NCBI GenBank assembly: GCA_964467165.1
Contig: CAYXOL010000001.1
Coordinates: forward strand, 248,001-312,000
Direction: 5' to 3'
Source: Clostridium_AD sp964467165
GTDB taxonomy: Bacteria; Bacillota; Clostridia; Clostridiales; Clostridiaceae
Length of the DNA stretch: 64,000 nt
Shown: piece after piece, positions 17,551 to 26,981 of the stretch
How the letters are laid out: the number at the start of each line of letters is the position of its first letter
How positions within the stretch are numbered: position 1 is the first letter of the stretch
Notes under the pieces: model-generated
What the model saw: the letters and a program-made list of their open reading frames with translations, nothing else
What the model was told of the DNA's origin: nothing
The model's database searches: none
Position numbers and translations under genes: made by a program

Positions 17551-17997
17551 TTATACACCTGATAATTTTTTAAGTAAACTTATTAAATTGCTCTTATCTT
17601 CTAGTGTTAGGTTACTGAAGATTTCATTTATATTCTCTAAATGTTTTGGGAATATATCATTCATGATGCTTTTCCCTTCTTCAGTTATACTTATCAAATT
17701 AACTCGTCTATCCATTGGATCAGTAGATCTCTTAACAAGATTTACCTTAACTAAATTATCTATTACAACCGTCATATTTCCACCAGTGGAAAGAATTTTA
17801 TCTATTATTTCACTAACCCTTAAATCTCCTTTATGATATAAGATCTCAAGTACTGCAAACTGTGAAACCGTTAAACCTCCCGCCTTAATAGTTTTATATT
17901 CTTTTTTGTGAACCTTTTGAGTACATCTACTTAATGCTATTAATGCCTTTAAATTTAAATTTTCCAATTCTCCGTAAGTATTTTTTTTATTATCCAT
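17551..17997 (-). CDS. MarR-family transcriptional repressor
   Basis: A 148-residue winged-helix regulator. The DNA-binding region spans about residues 45-105, with TVSQFAVLEILYHKGDLRVS (helices 2-3), recognition helix around GGNMTVVIDNLVKVNLVKR and the wing DPMDRRVNLISITEEG. Length is standard. No classical ribosome binding site precedes the ATG, and the -10 box ends only 6 bases upstream, so the mRNA may be leaderless. A perfect palindrome fills its promoter spacer and recurs beyond its stop codon, showing autoregulation and at least one further target. The ligand is unknown. Confidence 0.9.
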   Translation of the reverse strand: MDNKKNTYGELENLNLKALIALSRCTQKVHKKEYKTIKAGGLTVSQFAVLEILYHKGDLRVSEIIDKILSTGGNMTVVIDNLVKVNLVKRSTDPMDRRVNLISITEEGKSIMNDIFPKHLENINEIFSNLTLEDKSNLISLLKKLSGV

Positions 17998-18032
17998 ACT
18001 TATAATATATTACTAATTAGTAATATAATCAA
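17998..18032 (-). promoter_or_regulatory. marR promoter with operator in the spacer
   Basis: On the minus strand TTGATT and TATATT are separated by exactly 17 bases. The spacer is occupied by the palindrome ATTACTAATTAGTAAT (18009-18024), symmetric over 22 bp (18006-18027). This geometry is typical of a self-repressing MarR gene. Confidence 0.8.
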
Positions 18033-18149
18033 GCTTTTATTTAATAATTTGTTTTTTATGACTATATTAGGCTAATTTCACAAACCACCTGCAACGTATA
18101 TCACTCTGTAGTTTTTAAATTTTTCACTTACATATTGAGAATTGTATAT

Positions 18150-18196
18150 AAAACACTCTGGAATCCACTATAAACAAAGGTGTTCCAGAGTGTTTT
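18150..18196 (-). terminator. Terminator of the DMT transporter gene
   Basis: Perfect 14-bp stem AAAACACTCTGGAA / TTCCAGAGTGTTTT directly past the stop codon of the gene at 18203-19120. Confidence 0.85.
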
Positions 18197-18202
18197 ATTT
18201 TA

Positions 18203-19120
18203 TCAGATAAAAGAATCTTGGCAAATATCCTCAGTTCTGATTTGAGTTATTATTACAGCCGAAAACATAATGACACATCCTATAATCTCTCTCATACTCA
18301 TCACTTCTTTTAGGAAAATTGCCCCACTGATAACAGCAAATAATGATTCCATGCTCAATATAATAGCAGCCGCAGTAGGATCTGTAGATTTTTGGCCTAT
18401 TATTTGAAGTGTATATGCAATACCAACTACCATAATAGCAGCATATAATATCGGTCCTGCACAGGCAATAATCGTGTCAAATTTAGGAGTTTCAAGTATT
18501 AAAGCTCCAATGGTTGAAAAAACACCTGCTACCAAGAACTGAACAAAGGACAATTTCAATCCATCTACTTTATTAACATAAGTATCTACAACTAATATCT
18601 GTACTGCCCAGAAGATAGTTCCTGCAAGTACTATTGCATCTCCCTTTTGTATTGTAAAACCTTCTTTAATGCATAAGAGATATAAACCTAGGGTAGCAAG
18701 TCCAACTCCAAACCATACTAATTTACTTACCTTCTTATGCAAAAACAATCCAAACAATGGAACTAATACTATATATAAGGCGGTAATAAAACCTGCTTTT
18801 CCAGCTGTAGTATAAACAATTCCCCATTGCTGAAAAGATGCTCCTAAAAAAAGTGATGCTCCACATAAAGATCCACCTATAATAAGGTCTCTATTATGAA
18901 ATTTTACCCTATGTTTTTCAGGTACATTTCCATTCTTTTTCTTATTAATTTTATCAAAAATTAGTATTAAGGGAACTAAAACCAATGCTCCGAGTAAAAA
19001 TCTTGTTGCACCAAAAGTAAGAGGTTCAACATAGTTCATTCCAAGTTTTTGTGCTACAAAAGAAGTTCCCCATATAATAGCGGTTATAACCAGCAAAGTT
19101 GGTCCTTTTAAATTTTTCAT
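18203..19120 (-). CDS. DMT-superfamily (EamA) transporter
   Basis: A 305-residue membrane protein with ten predicted helices in two EamA repeats (about 5-145 and 165-298). The first repeat opens TLLVITAIIWGTSFVAQKLG and the second contains AIILSMESLFAVISGAIFLKE, both typical. Members export or import small metabolites such as amino acids, nucleosides or drugs; the substrate is not predictable. It lies upstream of marR in the same direction but has its own terminator. A 15-bp perfect hairpin precedes it. Confidence 0.88.
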   Translation of the reverse strand: MKNLKGPTLLVITAIIWGTSFVAQKLGMNYVEPLTFGATRFLLGALVLVPLILIFDKINKKKNGNVPEKHRVKFHNRDLIIGGSLCGASLFLGASFQQWGIVYTTAGKAGFITALYIVLVPLFGLFLHKKVSKLVWFGVGLATLGLYLLCIKEGFTIQKGDAIVLAGTIFWAVQILVVDTYVNKVDGLKLSFVQFLVAGVFSTIGALILETPKFDTIIACAGPILYAAIMVVGIAYTLQIIGQKSTDPTAAAIILSMESLFAVISGAIFLKEVMSMREIIGCVIMFSAVIITQIRTEDICQDSFI

Positions 19121-19171
19121 TGTTAATTCTCCTTTTCATAATGCAATTTGCAGTTATTGCAACATTACCAG

Positions 19172-19208
19172 AGTTCATAGTAAAAACTAAAAATTTTTAC
19201 TATGAACT
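19172..19208. repeat. Perfect 15-bp inverted repeat upstream of the DMT gene
   Basis: AGTTCATAGTAAAAA and TTTTTACTATGAACT are separated by 7 bases. It starts 52 bases upstream of the transporter start codon. No U tract follows on the minus strand, so an operator or mRNA leader structure is more likely than a terminator. Confidence 0.6.
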
Positions 19209-19448
19209 TGTGATACTCTGAGAATGACCAAACATATTATTAATCATTTTAAACTTAATATATTCATAAATATAATTGCCTCTTTCTCATGTTTTTGTTT
19301 CATACGTTACAACCCCTCCCATGACACAAAAAACTTTGAAATGAATTATGCTTATTCGGCTACTTACAAGTATTTATGGTATAATGAAATTGTATGCCAT
19401 ATAGCATATATTTACAATAGGAATAGGGTAATGTACATAAAATCATAA

Positions 19449-19547
19449 CATATAAAATATGATTTGGGGACAAAAGGTGATACCCTTTTGGCGAATGCAT
19501 GTGCCGTATTTGGAATATCTCAAAGGCTTGTTAAACTTTCAACGTGA
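19449..19547 (+). pseudogene. Short protein-like remnant
   Basis: An open frame without start codon reads DLGTKGDTLLANACAVFGIS, then seven residues ending VKLST and a stop. It has the look of a real C-terminal protein end rather than random AT-rich translation, but I cannot assign a family. No ribosome binding site or promoter is attached. Confidence 0.3.
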
Positions 19548-19654
19548 AATTTCTTTACGATAAAAGCAACAAAGAATAATTAACCCATTTGATTTTTTAA
19601 TCCTATTATTATATAATAATCCATATAAACCCATACTTAAAAGGAGGATGTAAA

Positions 19655-21175
19655 ATGACTTATTCACCAGCATTATCATCAGCTTTTAATGATACAAAGA
19701 ATCGAAGTAACAAACTTTCGCCCCAATCTGGAATGTGTTCTGTATGCACAGAGGAATGCACAACAACCTGCGAGCTAGGACTAGCTGCAGTTTTGGGCAT
19801 GCGCACCGTATACCCTACTACCACAGGAGCAAACCAAATCGGTTCCGAAAAGGACTATAGTTTAGACTATTCAAATTTCAATATTAACGGACGAGTTTTT
19901 GGATCTACGGGCGCTAACCCTACATATGAAGAAGCAAATGTTTTCAATGTCAATTTGGAGCAGGAATTTGGAAAGTTAAATCCTGTAAAGCTTGCAATAC
20001 CTGTGATTCTCCCAGCACTAATCAAACTGAATTGGGAAGATTATTTTGCCGGAGCGGCAATGGCCGGCGTTTGTTGTGTCATCGGTGAAGATGCAAGAAA
20101 CAAAGACCCCAAGCTCAAGATAGAAAACGGAAAGATAACAAATTTTCCATGGCTAAAAGAAATCCTTGAATCCTTCAACAAATACTATAGGGGCTATGGG
20201 CAAATTATTCTACAGTGTAATGTGGAAGACAATATGCTGGGACTACCCGAGTATGCTATAAAGCAGCAAGGAGTCCAGGCCATAGAGATAAAATTTGGAC
20301 AAGGAGCCAAAGGAACTCAACCCATTGTGCGCCTTAAGAATATAGAAGAAGCTATCCAAAAGCAAGAAACAGGAAATCTTGTTCATCCTGACCCAAGGGA
20401 CCCAGAAGTTATTAAAACCTACAGTGAAGGCGTATGCCCAAATTTCTATGTATATGCAAGGCTCCCTCTTTGGACAGAAGAGTACCTAGTACCAAGAGTT
20501 GCAGAGCTCCGTGAAATGGGGGCAAAGAACATATACTTTAAGATGGCCGGTTACGATCCCGCAGATCTTGAAAAGTCCATACGCCTGGGGAGCAAGGCAG
20601 GAGTTGATATGATAACCTTTGACGGCGCTGGTGGCGGCAGCGGTTACAGCCCATGCAAAATGATGAACGAATGGGCATATCCCACAATCGTTATGGAAGA
20701 AGCAGTCTGCACCATCATAAAGAAACTCAAAAAAGAAGGTCTCTGGGTTCCGGCAATAACTATAACAGGAGGGTTCGCTTCTGAAGATCAGGTTTTCAAG
20801 GCCCTCTCTTATGGTGATGGAAACATTACAGCCATAGGCATCTGCCGCGCAGCAATGGCTGCGGCTATGAGCAGTAAAAAAATAGGCGAAATGATAAATG
20901 AGGGCAATATACCAAAAATGTTTAGCAAATACGGCTCTACAGTAGAAGAAATATTCGGCGACCTAGCAGATTTACGCGCACTATATGGCAAAAAAGCAAA
21001 TAATTTTTCTCCTGGAGCAATCGGTGTATACTCTTATCTAAATAAGATAGCTTTCGGCTTAAAACATTTTGCAGCACTAAACAGAAAATTCGATATAAGC
21101 TATTTAGACAGAACCGATTTGATTCCATTAACTAGGGATGCAAAAGATTTGATAGATGGTAAATGGCTGGACTAA
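19655..21175 (+). CDS. FMN-binding glutamate synthase family protein
   Basis: A 506-residue homologue of the FMN/Fe-S (GltB central) domain of glutamate synthase, lacking the glutaminase and C-terminal beta-helix domains. An N-terminal Cys set (Cys28, 31, 35, 39: CSVCTEECTTTC) may bind a cluster. The barrel shows KFGQGAKGTQP (FMN/Fe-S loop), KMAGYDPADLEKSI and TFDGAGGGSGYSP (phosphate binding), and a late GICRAAMAAA. Such stand-alone proteins occur widely in anaerobes; the electron donor and true substrate are uncertain. It has a strong site and terminator. A decayed copy lies at 38126-38800. Confidence 0.85.
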   Translation: MTYSPALSSAFNDTKNRSNKLSPQSGMCSVCTEECTTTCELGLAAVLGMRTVYPTTTGANQIGSEKDYSLDYSNFNINGRVFGSTGANPTYEEANVFNVNLEQEFGKLNPVKLAIPVILPALIKLNWEDYFAGAAMAGVCCVIGEDARNKDPKLKIENGKITNFPWLKEILESFNKYYRGYGQIILQCNVEDNMLGLPEYAIKQQGVQAIEIKFGQGAKGTQPIVRLKNIEEAIQKQETGNLVHPDPRDPEVIKTYSEGVCPNFYVYARLPLWTEEYLVPRVAELREMGAKNIYFKMAGYDPADLEKSIRLGSKAGVDMITFDGAGGGSGYSPCKMMNEWAYPTIVMEEAVCTIIKKLKKEGLWVPAITITGGFASEDQVFKALSYGDGNITAIGICRAAMAAAMSSKKIGEMINEGNIPKMFSKYGSTVEEIFGDLADLRALYGKKANNFSPGAIGVYSYLNKIAFGLKHFAALNRKFDISYLDRTDLIPLTRDAKDLIDGKWLD

Positions 21176-21184
21176 ACAGAAAAA

Positions 21185-21224
21185 AAAGATTCATCGGAAA
21201 ATCTCCGGTGAATCTTTCTTTTTA
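21185..21224 (+). terminator. Terminator of the glutamate synthase homologue
   Basis: Stem AAAGATTCATCGGA / TCCGGTGAATCTTT (one G-T pair), then CTTTTT. The decayed copy ends in a related hairpin at 38802-38850. Confidence 0.85.
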
Positions 21225-21410
21225 CTATATATAAGTGAACTTGCTCTGTATTATTATAAATGTGTTTATCTGTATTTTCCCTTTCAAGAACTACCAATCA
21301 TCGCAATCCATTTTTCGCCCATTCTATCCCTCCACTCCTAAATCCTAAACATCATTTTCGCTATATAAATTGTTAAATACGACAAATACTGATAATAATT
21401 GATAATTTTC

Positions 21411-21440
21411 TTGACAAAATATTACACATACATATATAAT
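21411..21440 (+). promoter_or_regulatory. Promoter of the TetR/kinase cluster
   Basis: Consensus TTGACA (21411-21416) and TATAAT (21435-21440) with 18-base spacing, about 85 bases before the TetR gene. Confidence 0.8.
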
Positions 21441-21448
21441 CATTATTG

Positions 21449-21462
21449 CGAGTGTAAACTCG
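21449..21462. promoter_or_regulatory. Candidate TetR operator
   Basis: CGAGT-GTAA-ACTCG inverted repeat located just past the -10 box, where a repressor would block initiation. It is overlapped by a second pair TGCGA (21447-21451) / TCGCA (21468-21472). Assignment to the adjacent TetR gene is inference. Confidence 0.45.
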
Positions 21463-21526
21463 GAATATCGCAAAAAAAACATCCTGAAGAATATAGTATT
21501 TCAATAATTTTTGTAGAAGGTGACTT

Positions 21527-22117
21527 ATGAGACAAACATCAATAAATCGTAAAGATAGTGTGGTTATAACAACCATAGGAATTATCAGTGAACTTGGCAT
21601 ACAAGCATTAACAAGTAAAGAAATTGCAAAGCGAGAAAGAATATCCGAAGGAACTTTGTTCAGCCATTTTAAGAATATGAATGAAATTGTTTTAGCTGTT
21701 TTGGAATATCATTCCGAACTTGATACAAGTATCATTGAAACAGTGGAATTTAAAAATTTACCTCCACTTGAAGCTATAAGGCTTTTTGCTTCTATATATG
21801 CTGAAAACTATGAGAATTATCCAGAAAGTACATGCCTTATAAATATATCAGCTATGCTATTACAACAAGGAGAACTAGTTAAGCAATCAGAGGAACTAAT
21901 TAATAAAAGGATAGTTTATTTTAGATTACTCTTGGAAAAAGCCCAAAAATGTAACGATATTAATCCTGAAATAGACAGTCAAATTTTAACAGATATAATG
22001 GCTGGTTCCTTTTTAGCTATTGTGTATAGATGGAGAAAGAGTGAATATGCCTTTAAGTTTAAAGAACAGATACTTAATACTCTTGAGATTTTTCTAAATG
22101 CCTTTTCAAAGTATTGA
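21527..22117 (+). CDS. TetR-family transcriptional regulator
   Basis: A 196-residue regulator. The N-terminal HTH (about residues 8-55) contains the recognition segment GIQALTSKEIAKRERISEGT followed by LFSHFKNMNEIV, diagnostic of TetR. The C-terminal helical domain (about 60-196) is the ligand/dimer region. It is the first gene of a rightward cluster with a histidine kinase, receiver, chemoreceptor and HD-GYP protein. A palindrome at 21449-21462 next to its promoter suggests autoregulation. Effector unknown. Confidence 0.88.
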   Translation: MRQTSINRKDSVVITTIGIISELGIQALTSKEIAKRERISEGTLFSHFKNMNEIVLAVLEYHSELDTSIIETVEFKNLPPLEAIRLFASIYAENYENYPESTCLINISAMLLQQGELVKQSEELINKRIVYFRLLLEKAQKCNDINPEIDSQILTDIMAGSFLAIVYRWRKSEYAFKFKEQILNTLEIFLNAFSKY

Positions 22118-22167
22118 GATTTATTAATAAGCTTAGGGTGTAAATAGAAGGTAGGTAAAGATATATA

Positions 22168-24495
22168 TTGATAAATATAAATGATAAACAGGAAGACTAC
22201 TTGGAAAAAAAACGTATGGCCACTATCTTAGCTTCTATAGGTGATGGTGTAGTTTCCACAGATACTCACGGGATTATCGATTTTATGAATAAAGCCGCTG
22301 AGGTTCTTACAGGATATAAATCAGAAGAAACAATTGGTAAACATATCAATAAAATTATTCGTTTAATTGATATTTCAACTAATGAGCCAATAGAAAATCT
22401 TGTGGAATTGGCATTACAAACAAAGGGTTCTGTAGGACTTAAAAAACATTCAGTTATCGTATCCAAAAATGGAAAAAGAAATTATTTATCCGCCAGTTGT
22501 TCCCCCATAAAGGATTCAGAAGAGATAATTTCAGGAATTGTAATGGTGTTTCGTAATATCACAAGAATCATTAAAATGGAAGAAAAATTACGAAAAGAGC
22601 GAGATAACTTAAGAAAAAAACAAGAAGCTTTAGAAAAATATCAACTACTTTCTAAGGTTACAAGCGACATCATTTTATTTATAGACTATAGTAGCGGCAA
22701 AATTCTTGATGCAAATGAAGCTGCGCTCAAAGCCTACGGGTATAGTCGAAAAGAACTTTTATCCTTAAAAATATATGACATACGAAAAACCTTTGATTTT
22801 ACCAGCGAACAGATATTGGCTATTAAAAGTAGTGCTTCTTTTGAATCAATACACCATCGAAAGGATGGAAGCTTCTTTTCAGTGGCAGTAAATTCTCAAA
22901 AAATCCACACTGGAGGTATCTGTATTTTAGTGAGCATTATTCGTGATATTTCCGAAAGAAAGAAAGCTATAGAGGCGTTATCTCAGAGCGAGGCAAAATT
23001 TAAGACACTTTTTATGAATTTTAAAAGTGCTCTATGTTATAACAAAATCATATTAGATGAAAATGGAATTCCCGTTGATTTTGAATATATTCAGACGAAT
23101 AAAGCTTTTCTAGAAATGGGTGGGTACGAAAGGGATCAGGTTATTGGAAAAAAATTTTCAGATGTTTTTAAAGGATCAAAGCATACTTCACAATCTATAA
23201 TCACTCTTTTTGGAAAGGTTGCTTTAGAAGGGTTATATATACCAGATGGTGATTACTATTCTACTGATGATAATAGATGGTATTCTAGATTAATATATAG
23301 TCCAGAAAAATACTATTTTATTGTTATAATGAATGACTTAACCGATAGAAAGCTGGCGGAAGTTGAACTGCAAAATGCTAAAAAAGAGGCAGAAGCAGCT
23401 AACAAAGCCAAAAGTGAATTTTTGTCGAATATGAGTCATGAAATTCGAACTCCTTTAAATGGAATTACAGGGATGCTTGATTTAACACTTTCCACTGAAA
23501 TTGATGATCAGCAAAGGAGATATCTTAAAACCGCACAGAAATGCACTAAAAATTTACTTAAAACTATTAATGATGTGCTAGATTTTTCAAAAATTGAAGT
23601 AGGGAAACTTATAATTGAAAGCATACATTTTGATATCATAGAACTTATAGGAGATATCTTCAAACTTCATTCCCCTTTTGCGACGCAAAAGGAACTAGCA
23701 CTAAATTTAAAATATTCACCTGCTATTGAAAGATATTTAATTGGTGATCCTAATAGATTGCAACAAGTTTTAAATAACTTGATTCATAATGCTATTAAAT
23801 TCACTGAAACTGGAGAGGTATGCCTGCAAATTACACAACTCTCCAGTGATGAAGATAATATAGAAATACAATTTTCTGTTATAGATACAGGCATTGGTAT
23901 CTCAGAAGATGATAAAGAGAAGTTGTTTAAAAGTTTTACTCAGGTTGATGGTTCCTTTTCAAGAAAATATGGTGGAACTGGCCTAGGTCTTGCAATTTCA
24001 AAACAGTTAGTTGAGATGATGGACGGAAGAATATGGTTTCAAGGTGAAGAAGGACAAGGCGGTACTTTCCATTTTATAATTAACTTTAAAATTGGAGAGA
24101 AGCAGGCAGAAATTTCATCAACTAACGTCAGTGACAAAACTACGTTCAGAAATGATTTTGAATCAATTTCTTACGGCAATTTTACATTAGATTATAATGG
24201 TAATTTCATAATGATGCCTTCTTCACCTATTCAGTTGAAGGGTGAAGACTTTCTTAAAACAGAGGAGTTGGATTTATCTATAGATAAATTAAATAACACA
24301 TTAGTACTTGGTAATTTACTTCAAATTGAGAAAGAAGCTCATAAAATTAAGATTTTATCAAATCAATTAGGAGTAGATTCCTTGAAAACAATAGCTTTTA
24401 AGATAGAACTTGCTGCTAGAAAATATGACTTAGAAAAAATTGAAAACTTAGTAAGTATAATAAATAATGAGCATCAAAGGTTAAAAAATAATTAA
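22168..24495 (+). CDS. Cytosolic PAS-domain sensor histidine kinase with C-terminal Hpt-like segment
   Basis: A 775-residue kinase starting at TTG (22168). No membrane helix is visible. Three PAS domains lie at about 12-140, 150-270 and 275-395, the first two with typical ends (FRNITRI, IRDISERKK). HisKA follows with phospho-acceptor His424 in SNMSHEIRTP, then HATPase_c with NLIHNAIKFTETG, DTGIGI and GGTGLGLAIS. After a linker, residues 700-775 resemble a histidine phosphotransfer domain, with EAHKIKILSNQLG and candidate His725. No internal receiver is present; the next gene supplies one, suggesting a split phosphorelay. Confidence 0.88.
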   Translation: MININDKQEDYLEKKRMATILASIGDGVVSTDTHGIIDFMNKAAEVLTGYKSEETIGKHINKIIRLIDISTNEPIENLVELALQTKGSVGLKKHSVIVSKNGKRNYLSASCSPIKDSEEIISGIVMVFRNITRIIKMEEKLRKERDNLRKKQEALEKYQLLSKVTSDIILFIDYSSGKILDANEAALKAYGYSRKELLSLKIYDIRKTFDFTSEQILAIKSSASFESIHHRKDGSFFSVAVNSQKIHTGGICILVSIIRDISERKKAIEALSQSEAKFKTLFMNFKSALCYNKIILDENGIPVDFEYIQTNKAFLEMGGYERDQVIGKKFSDVFKGSKHTSQSIITLFGKVALEGLYIPDGDYYSTDDNRWYSRLIYSPEKYYFIVIMNDLTDRKLAEVELQNAKKEAEAANKAKSEFLSNMSHEIRTPLNGITGMLDLTLSTEIDDQQRRYLKTAQKCTKNLLKTINDVLDFSKIEVGKLIIESIHFDIIELIGDIFKLHSPFATQKELALNLKYSPAIERYLIGDPNRLQQVLNNLIHNAIKFTETGEVCLQITQLSSDEDNIEIQFSVIDTGIGISEDDKEKLFKSFTQVDGSFSRKYGGTGLGLAISKQLVEMMDGRIWFQGEEGQGGTFHFIINFKIGEKQAEISSTNVSDKTTFRNDFESISYGNFTLDYNGNFIMMPSSPIQLKGEDFLKTEELDLSIDKLNNTLVLGNLLQIEKEAHKIKILSNQLGVDSLKTIAFKIELAARKYDLEKIENLVSIINNEHQRLKNN

Positions 24496-24515
24496 AGATA
24501 CAGGAGATATAACTA

Positions 24516-24908
24516 ATGAGAATTTTAATAGTTGAAGATGACGAAGCAAGTAGCATATTCCTACAAAAAACTCTGTCTTGCTACGGTGATTGTGATACAA
24601 CCGTGGATGGCATGGAAGCTTTAGAAGCATATTTGATAGCCTTGCAGGACAATATGCCCTATGATTTAATTTGCCTGGATATAATGATTCCTAAGGTCAG
24701 TGGGATTAAGGTTTTAAACTCCATACGTGATATGGAAAGAAAAAAAAGAGTGAGAAAAAATCAACATGTAAAAGTAATGGTAATAACTGCATTAGCTGAG
24801 ACAGAGTTTGTAAATGACTCTTTAACTGAGGGTTATGATGTTTATATTGCAAAACCAGTAAATAAAAAGAAATTAGAGGAAACCTTGAGTAAACTTAGTT
24901 TACTTTAA
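24516..24908 (+). CDS. Stand-alone receiver-domain response regulator
   Basis: A 130-residue CheY-like protein without an output domain. The acidic pocket is VEDDE (Glu7-Asp9), the phospho-acceptor is Asp55 in CLDIMIPK, the switch Thr lies in VITALAE and the conserved Lys in IAKPVN. It begins 21 bases after the kinase gene with a good site. The likely role is to link the kinase HisKA site and its C-terminal Hpt-like His, or to regulate the chemotaxis/HD-GYP partners by direct binding. Confidence 0.9.
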   Translation: MRILIVEDDEASSIFLQKTLSCYGDCDTTVDGMEALEAYLIALQDNMPYDLICLDIMIPKVSGIKVLNSIRDMERKKRVRKNQHVKVMVITALAETEFVNDSLTEGYDVYIAKPVNKKKLEETLSKLSLL

Positions 24909-24930
24909 ACATAATTTAGGAGGAATTCAA

Positions 24931-26925
24931 ATGAAAAGTATAAAAACAAAAATGATCACTGATTTAGGAGTACTAATATTGATAATATGTCTAGGCTCTG
25001 GTGTTATTTCCTATTTCATTGCCAACAATGCTCTTATATCTAATGTTAATACAACACTCCCGCAAATAGCTGCTCAAACCGCAAATAGTGTAGAACAAAA
25101 AGTTAATGGTGATTTAACTTCTCTAGAGGGTATTGCGTCTAGAGAAGATATAGCTAATCCTAACACCCCTTATGAAAAAAAAATTGAAACATTTAAGAAT
25201 GAAGTTACACGATTAGGTTATATAAAAATGGGAATTTCTAGTCTTGATGGAGATGTTACCTTTTCAGATGGTAAATCTAGTAATGTTACTGACAGAGCGT
25301 ACTTTCAAAAAGCAAAATCAGGTTCGAAAAATGTATCAGATGCGATAATAAGCAAAACAGATGGATCTGTTGTGTTTGCTTATGCTGTACCTGTAACGTT
25401 TAACAATTCAATAGTAGGAGTTCTAGTATGTACTGCAAATAGTGATACCTTAAGCAAATTTACTAATAATGTTAAGTTCGGAAAAACTGGAAATGCCTTT
25501 ATGATAAACAAAGTTGGTGTTGTGGTTGCTCATAACAGCATAGATCTTGTGAAAAAAATGTACAACCCCATTGAAGAAGCAAAAAAAGATAGTACGTTAA
25601 AGGGCTTAGCAGATGTAGAAGAAGCCATGACAAAAGGTAATGTTGGAATTGGATATTATTATTACCAGGGGGTAGATAAGTATGTTGGATACGCTCCTGT
25701 TAAAAATACAGACTGGTCAGTTGCAGTTGTTATAAATAAAAATGATATTTTATCTCAATTAACAGCAATGAAAGTGTCAGTAGCTATAACTTCCGTTTTA
25801 TTTCTAGCAATTGGTATCATCCTCGTTTATTTAATTTCTAGTAGAATTGCAAATGCTATAAAACGCACTTCAAATCACTTAGATCAATTAGCAAAAGGTG
25901 ATTTGAGCTTTGAAGTAAGTTCTAAAAATATTAATTCAAAAGATGAAATTGGTCAAATGACTAAAGCAATTCAAGAGATGAAAACCTCCCTTAGCAGTAT
26001 GATACTTAGTATCCGAGAAAGTTCTAGTAGCATCCAGGGTCAGTCAGAAAATCTTTCTTCTGTATCAGAGGAGATGTCTGGAGCTTCACAAAATATTGCT
26101 TTGGCAATAAATGAGATGGCGCAGGGTAATGGATTCCAGTCAGAAGAGTTATTAAAATCAACTCAACTATTAGATAACTTTAGTGAAAATTTATCTGGAA
26201 TGGTGGATGAGATAGGCGAAATAGATAGAAATTCTCAGGCTATTAATTCCATGGCTAGTGATAGCAGTGAAAATATGTTGCAAATGACAAGTTCCATAAA
26301 TAATATTGATAACTCCTTTAATATTTTCAGCGAAAAAATATCAAAATTGACTCACGGTATAAAACAAATAAGTGACATTACCAATGTAATTAACGGTATT
26401 GCAGAGCAAACTAACCTTCTCGCACTTAATGCTGCAATAGAAGCCGCAAGAGCAGGTGAGTCTGGAAGAGGATTTTCTGTAGTTGCCGATGAAATAAGAA
26501 AATTGTCGGAACAAAGTAAGAATTCCTCTGAAAGCATAAATAGCCTTATTAAGGATATCGTAAAAGAGACTAACTTAATTTCTGATAATACAAAAGAGAT
26601 GAGCGGTGAATTAAATAACCAAGTAAAGACTATAAATTCTTCCACAAAATCTTTTAAAAACATAATTGATTCTATAAATAATATTATTCCGAAAATAAAA
26701 TATATAAATTCTACTGCCATAGATTTAAATACTTCAAAAAATGATATTATAGACAAATTGAATAGTATATCTGCTATTGCAGAGGAAAGTTCCGCTTCTT
26801 CTGAGGAGATAGCTGCATCTTCACAGGAACTAAATGCATCTTCTGAAGAGGTATCAGCATCGTCACATATATTAAATGAAATGACTAAAGAAATGTCTCA
26901 GCAAGTTAATAAATTTACAATATAG
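24931..26925 (+). CDS. Methyl-accepting chemotaxis protein with dCache sensor
   Basis: A 664-residue chemoreceptor. Residues 8-30 are a membrane anchor. An external double-Cache domain covers about 35-275, with YAVPVTFNNSIVGVLVCTAN and a distal YYYYQGVDKYVGYAPVKNTD element typical of small-molecule-binding Cache modules. A second helix (about 283-305), HAMP (about 306-360) and the signalling coiled coil follow, with hairpin tip IAEQTNLLALNAAIEAARAG. It lies 22 bases after the receiver gene in the same direction, with AGGAGG. Probably part of the same sensory operon. Confidence 0.93.
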   Translation: MKSIKTKMITDLGVLILIICLGSGVISYFIANNALISNVNTTLPQIAAQTANSVEQKVNGDLTSLEGIASREDIANPNTPYEKKIETFKNEVTRLGYIKMGISSLDGDVTFSDGKSSNVTDRAYFQKAKSGSKNVSDAIISKTDGSVVFAYAVPVTFNNSIVGVLVCTANSDTLSKFTNNVKFGKTGNAFMINKVGVVVAHNSIDLVKKMYNPIEEAKKDSTLKGLADVEEAMTKGNVGIGYYYYQGVDKYVGYAPVKNTDWSVAVVINKNDILSQLTAMKVSVAITSVLFLAIGIILVYLISSRIANAIKRTSNHLDQLAKGDLSFEVSSKNINSKDEIGQMTKAIQEMKTSLSSMILSIRESSSSIQGQSENLSSVSEEMSGASQNIALAINEMAQGNGFQSEELLKSTQLLDNFSENLSGMVDEIGEIDRNSQAINSMASDSSENMLQMTSSINNIDNSFNIFSEKISKLTHGIKQISDITNVINGIAEQTNLLALNAAIEAARAGESGRGFSVVADEIRKLSEQSKNSSESINSLIKDIVKETNLISDNTKEMSGELNNQVKTINSSTKSFKNIIDSINNIIPKIKYINSTAIDLNTSKNDIIDKLNSISAIAEESSASSEEIAASSQELNASSEEVSASSHILNEMTKEMSQQVNKFTI

Positions 26926-26981
26926 TAGTATTTATAAACATTAGGTTATTGATGATTACAATATATTTGGGGTGAAATTAG

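Noticed and set aside
19224..19448. 74-codon open frame upstream of the glutamate synthase homologue
   Set aside because: Composition is that of translated AT-rich spacer (Ile, Asn, Tyr, Phe); no ribosome binding site.
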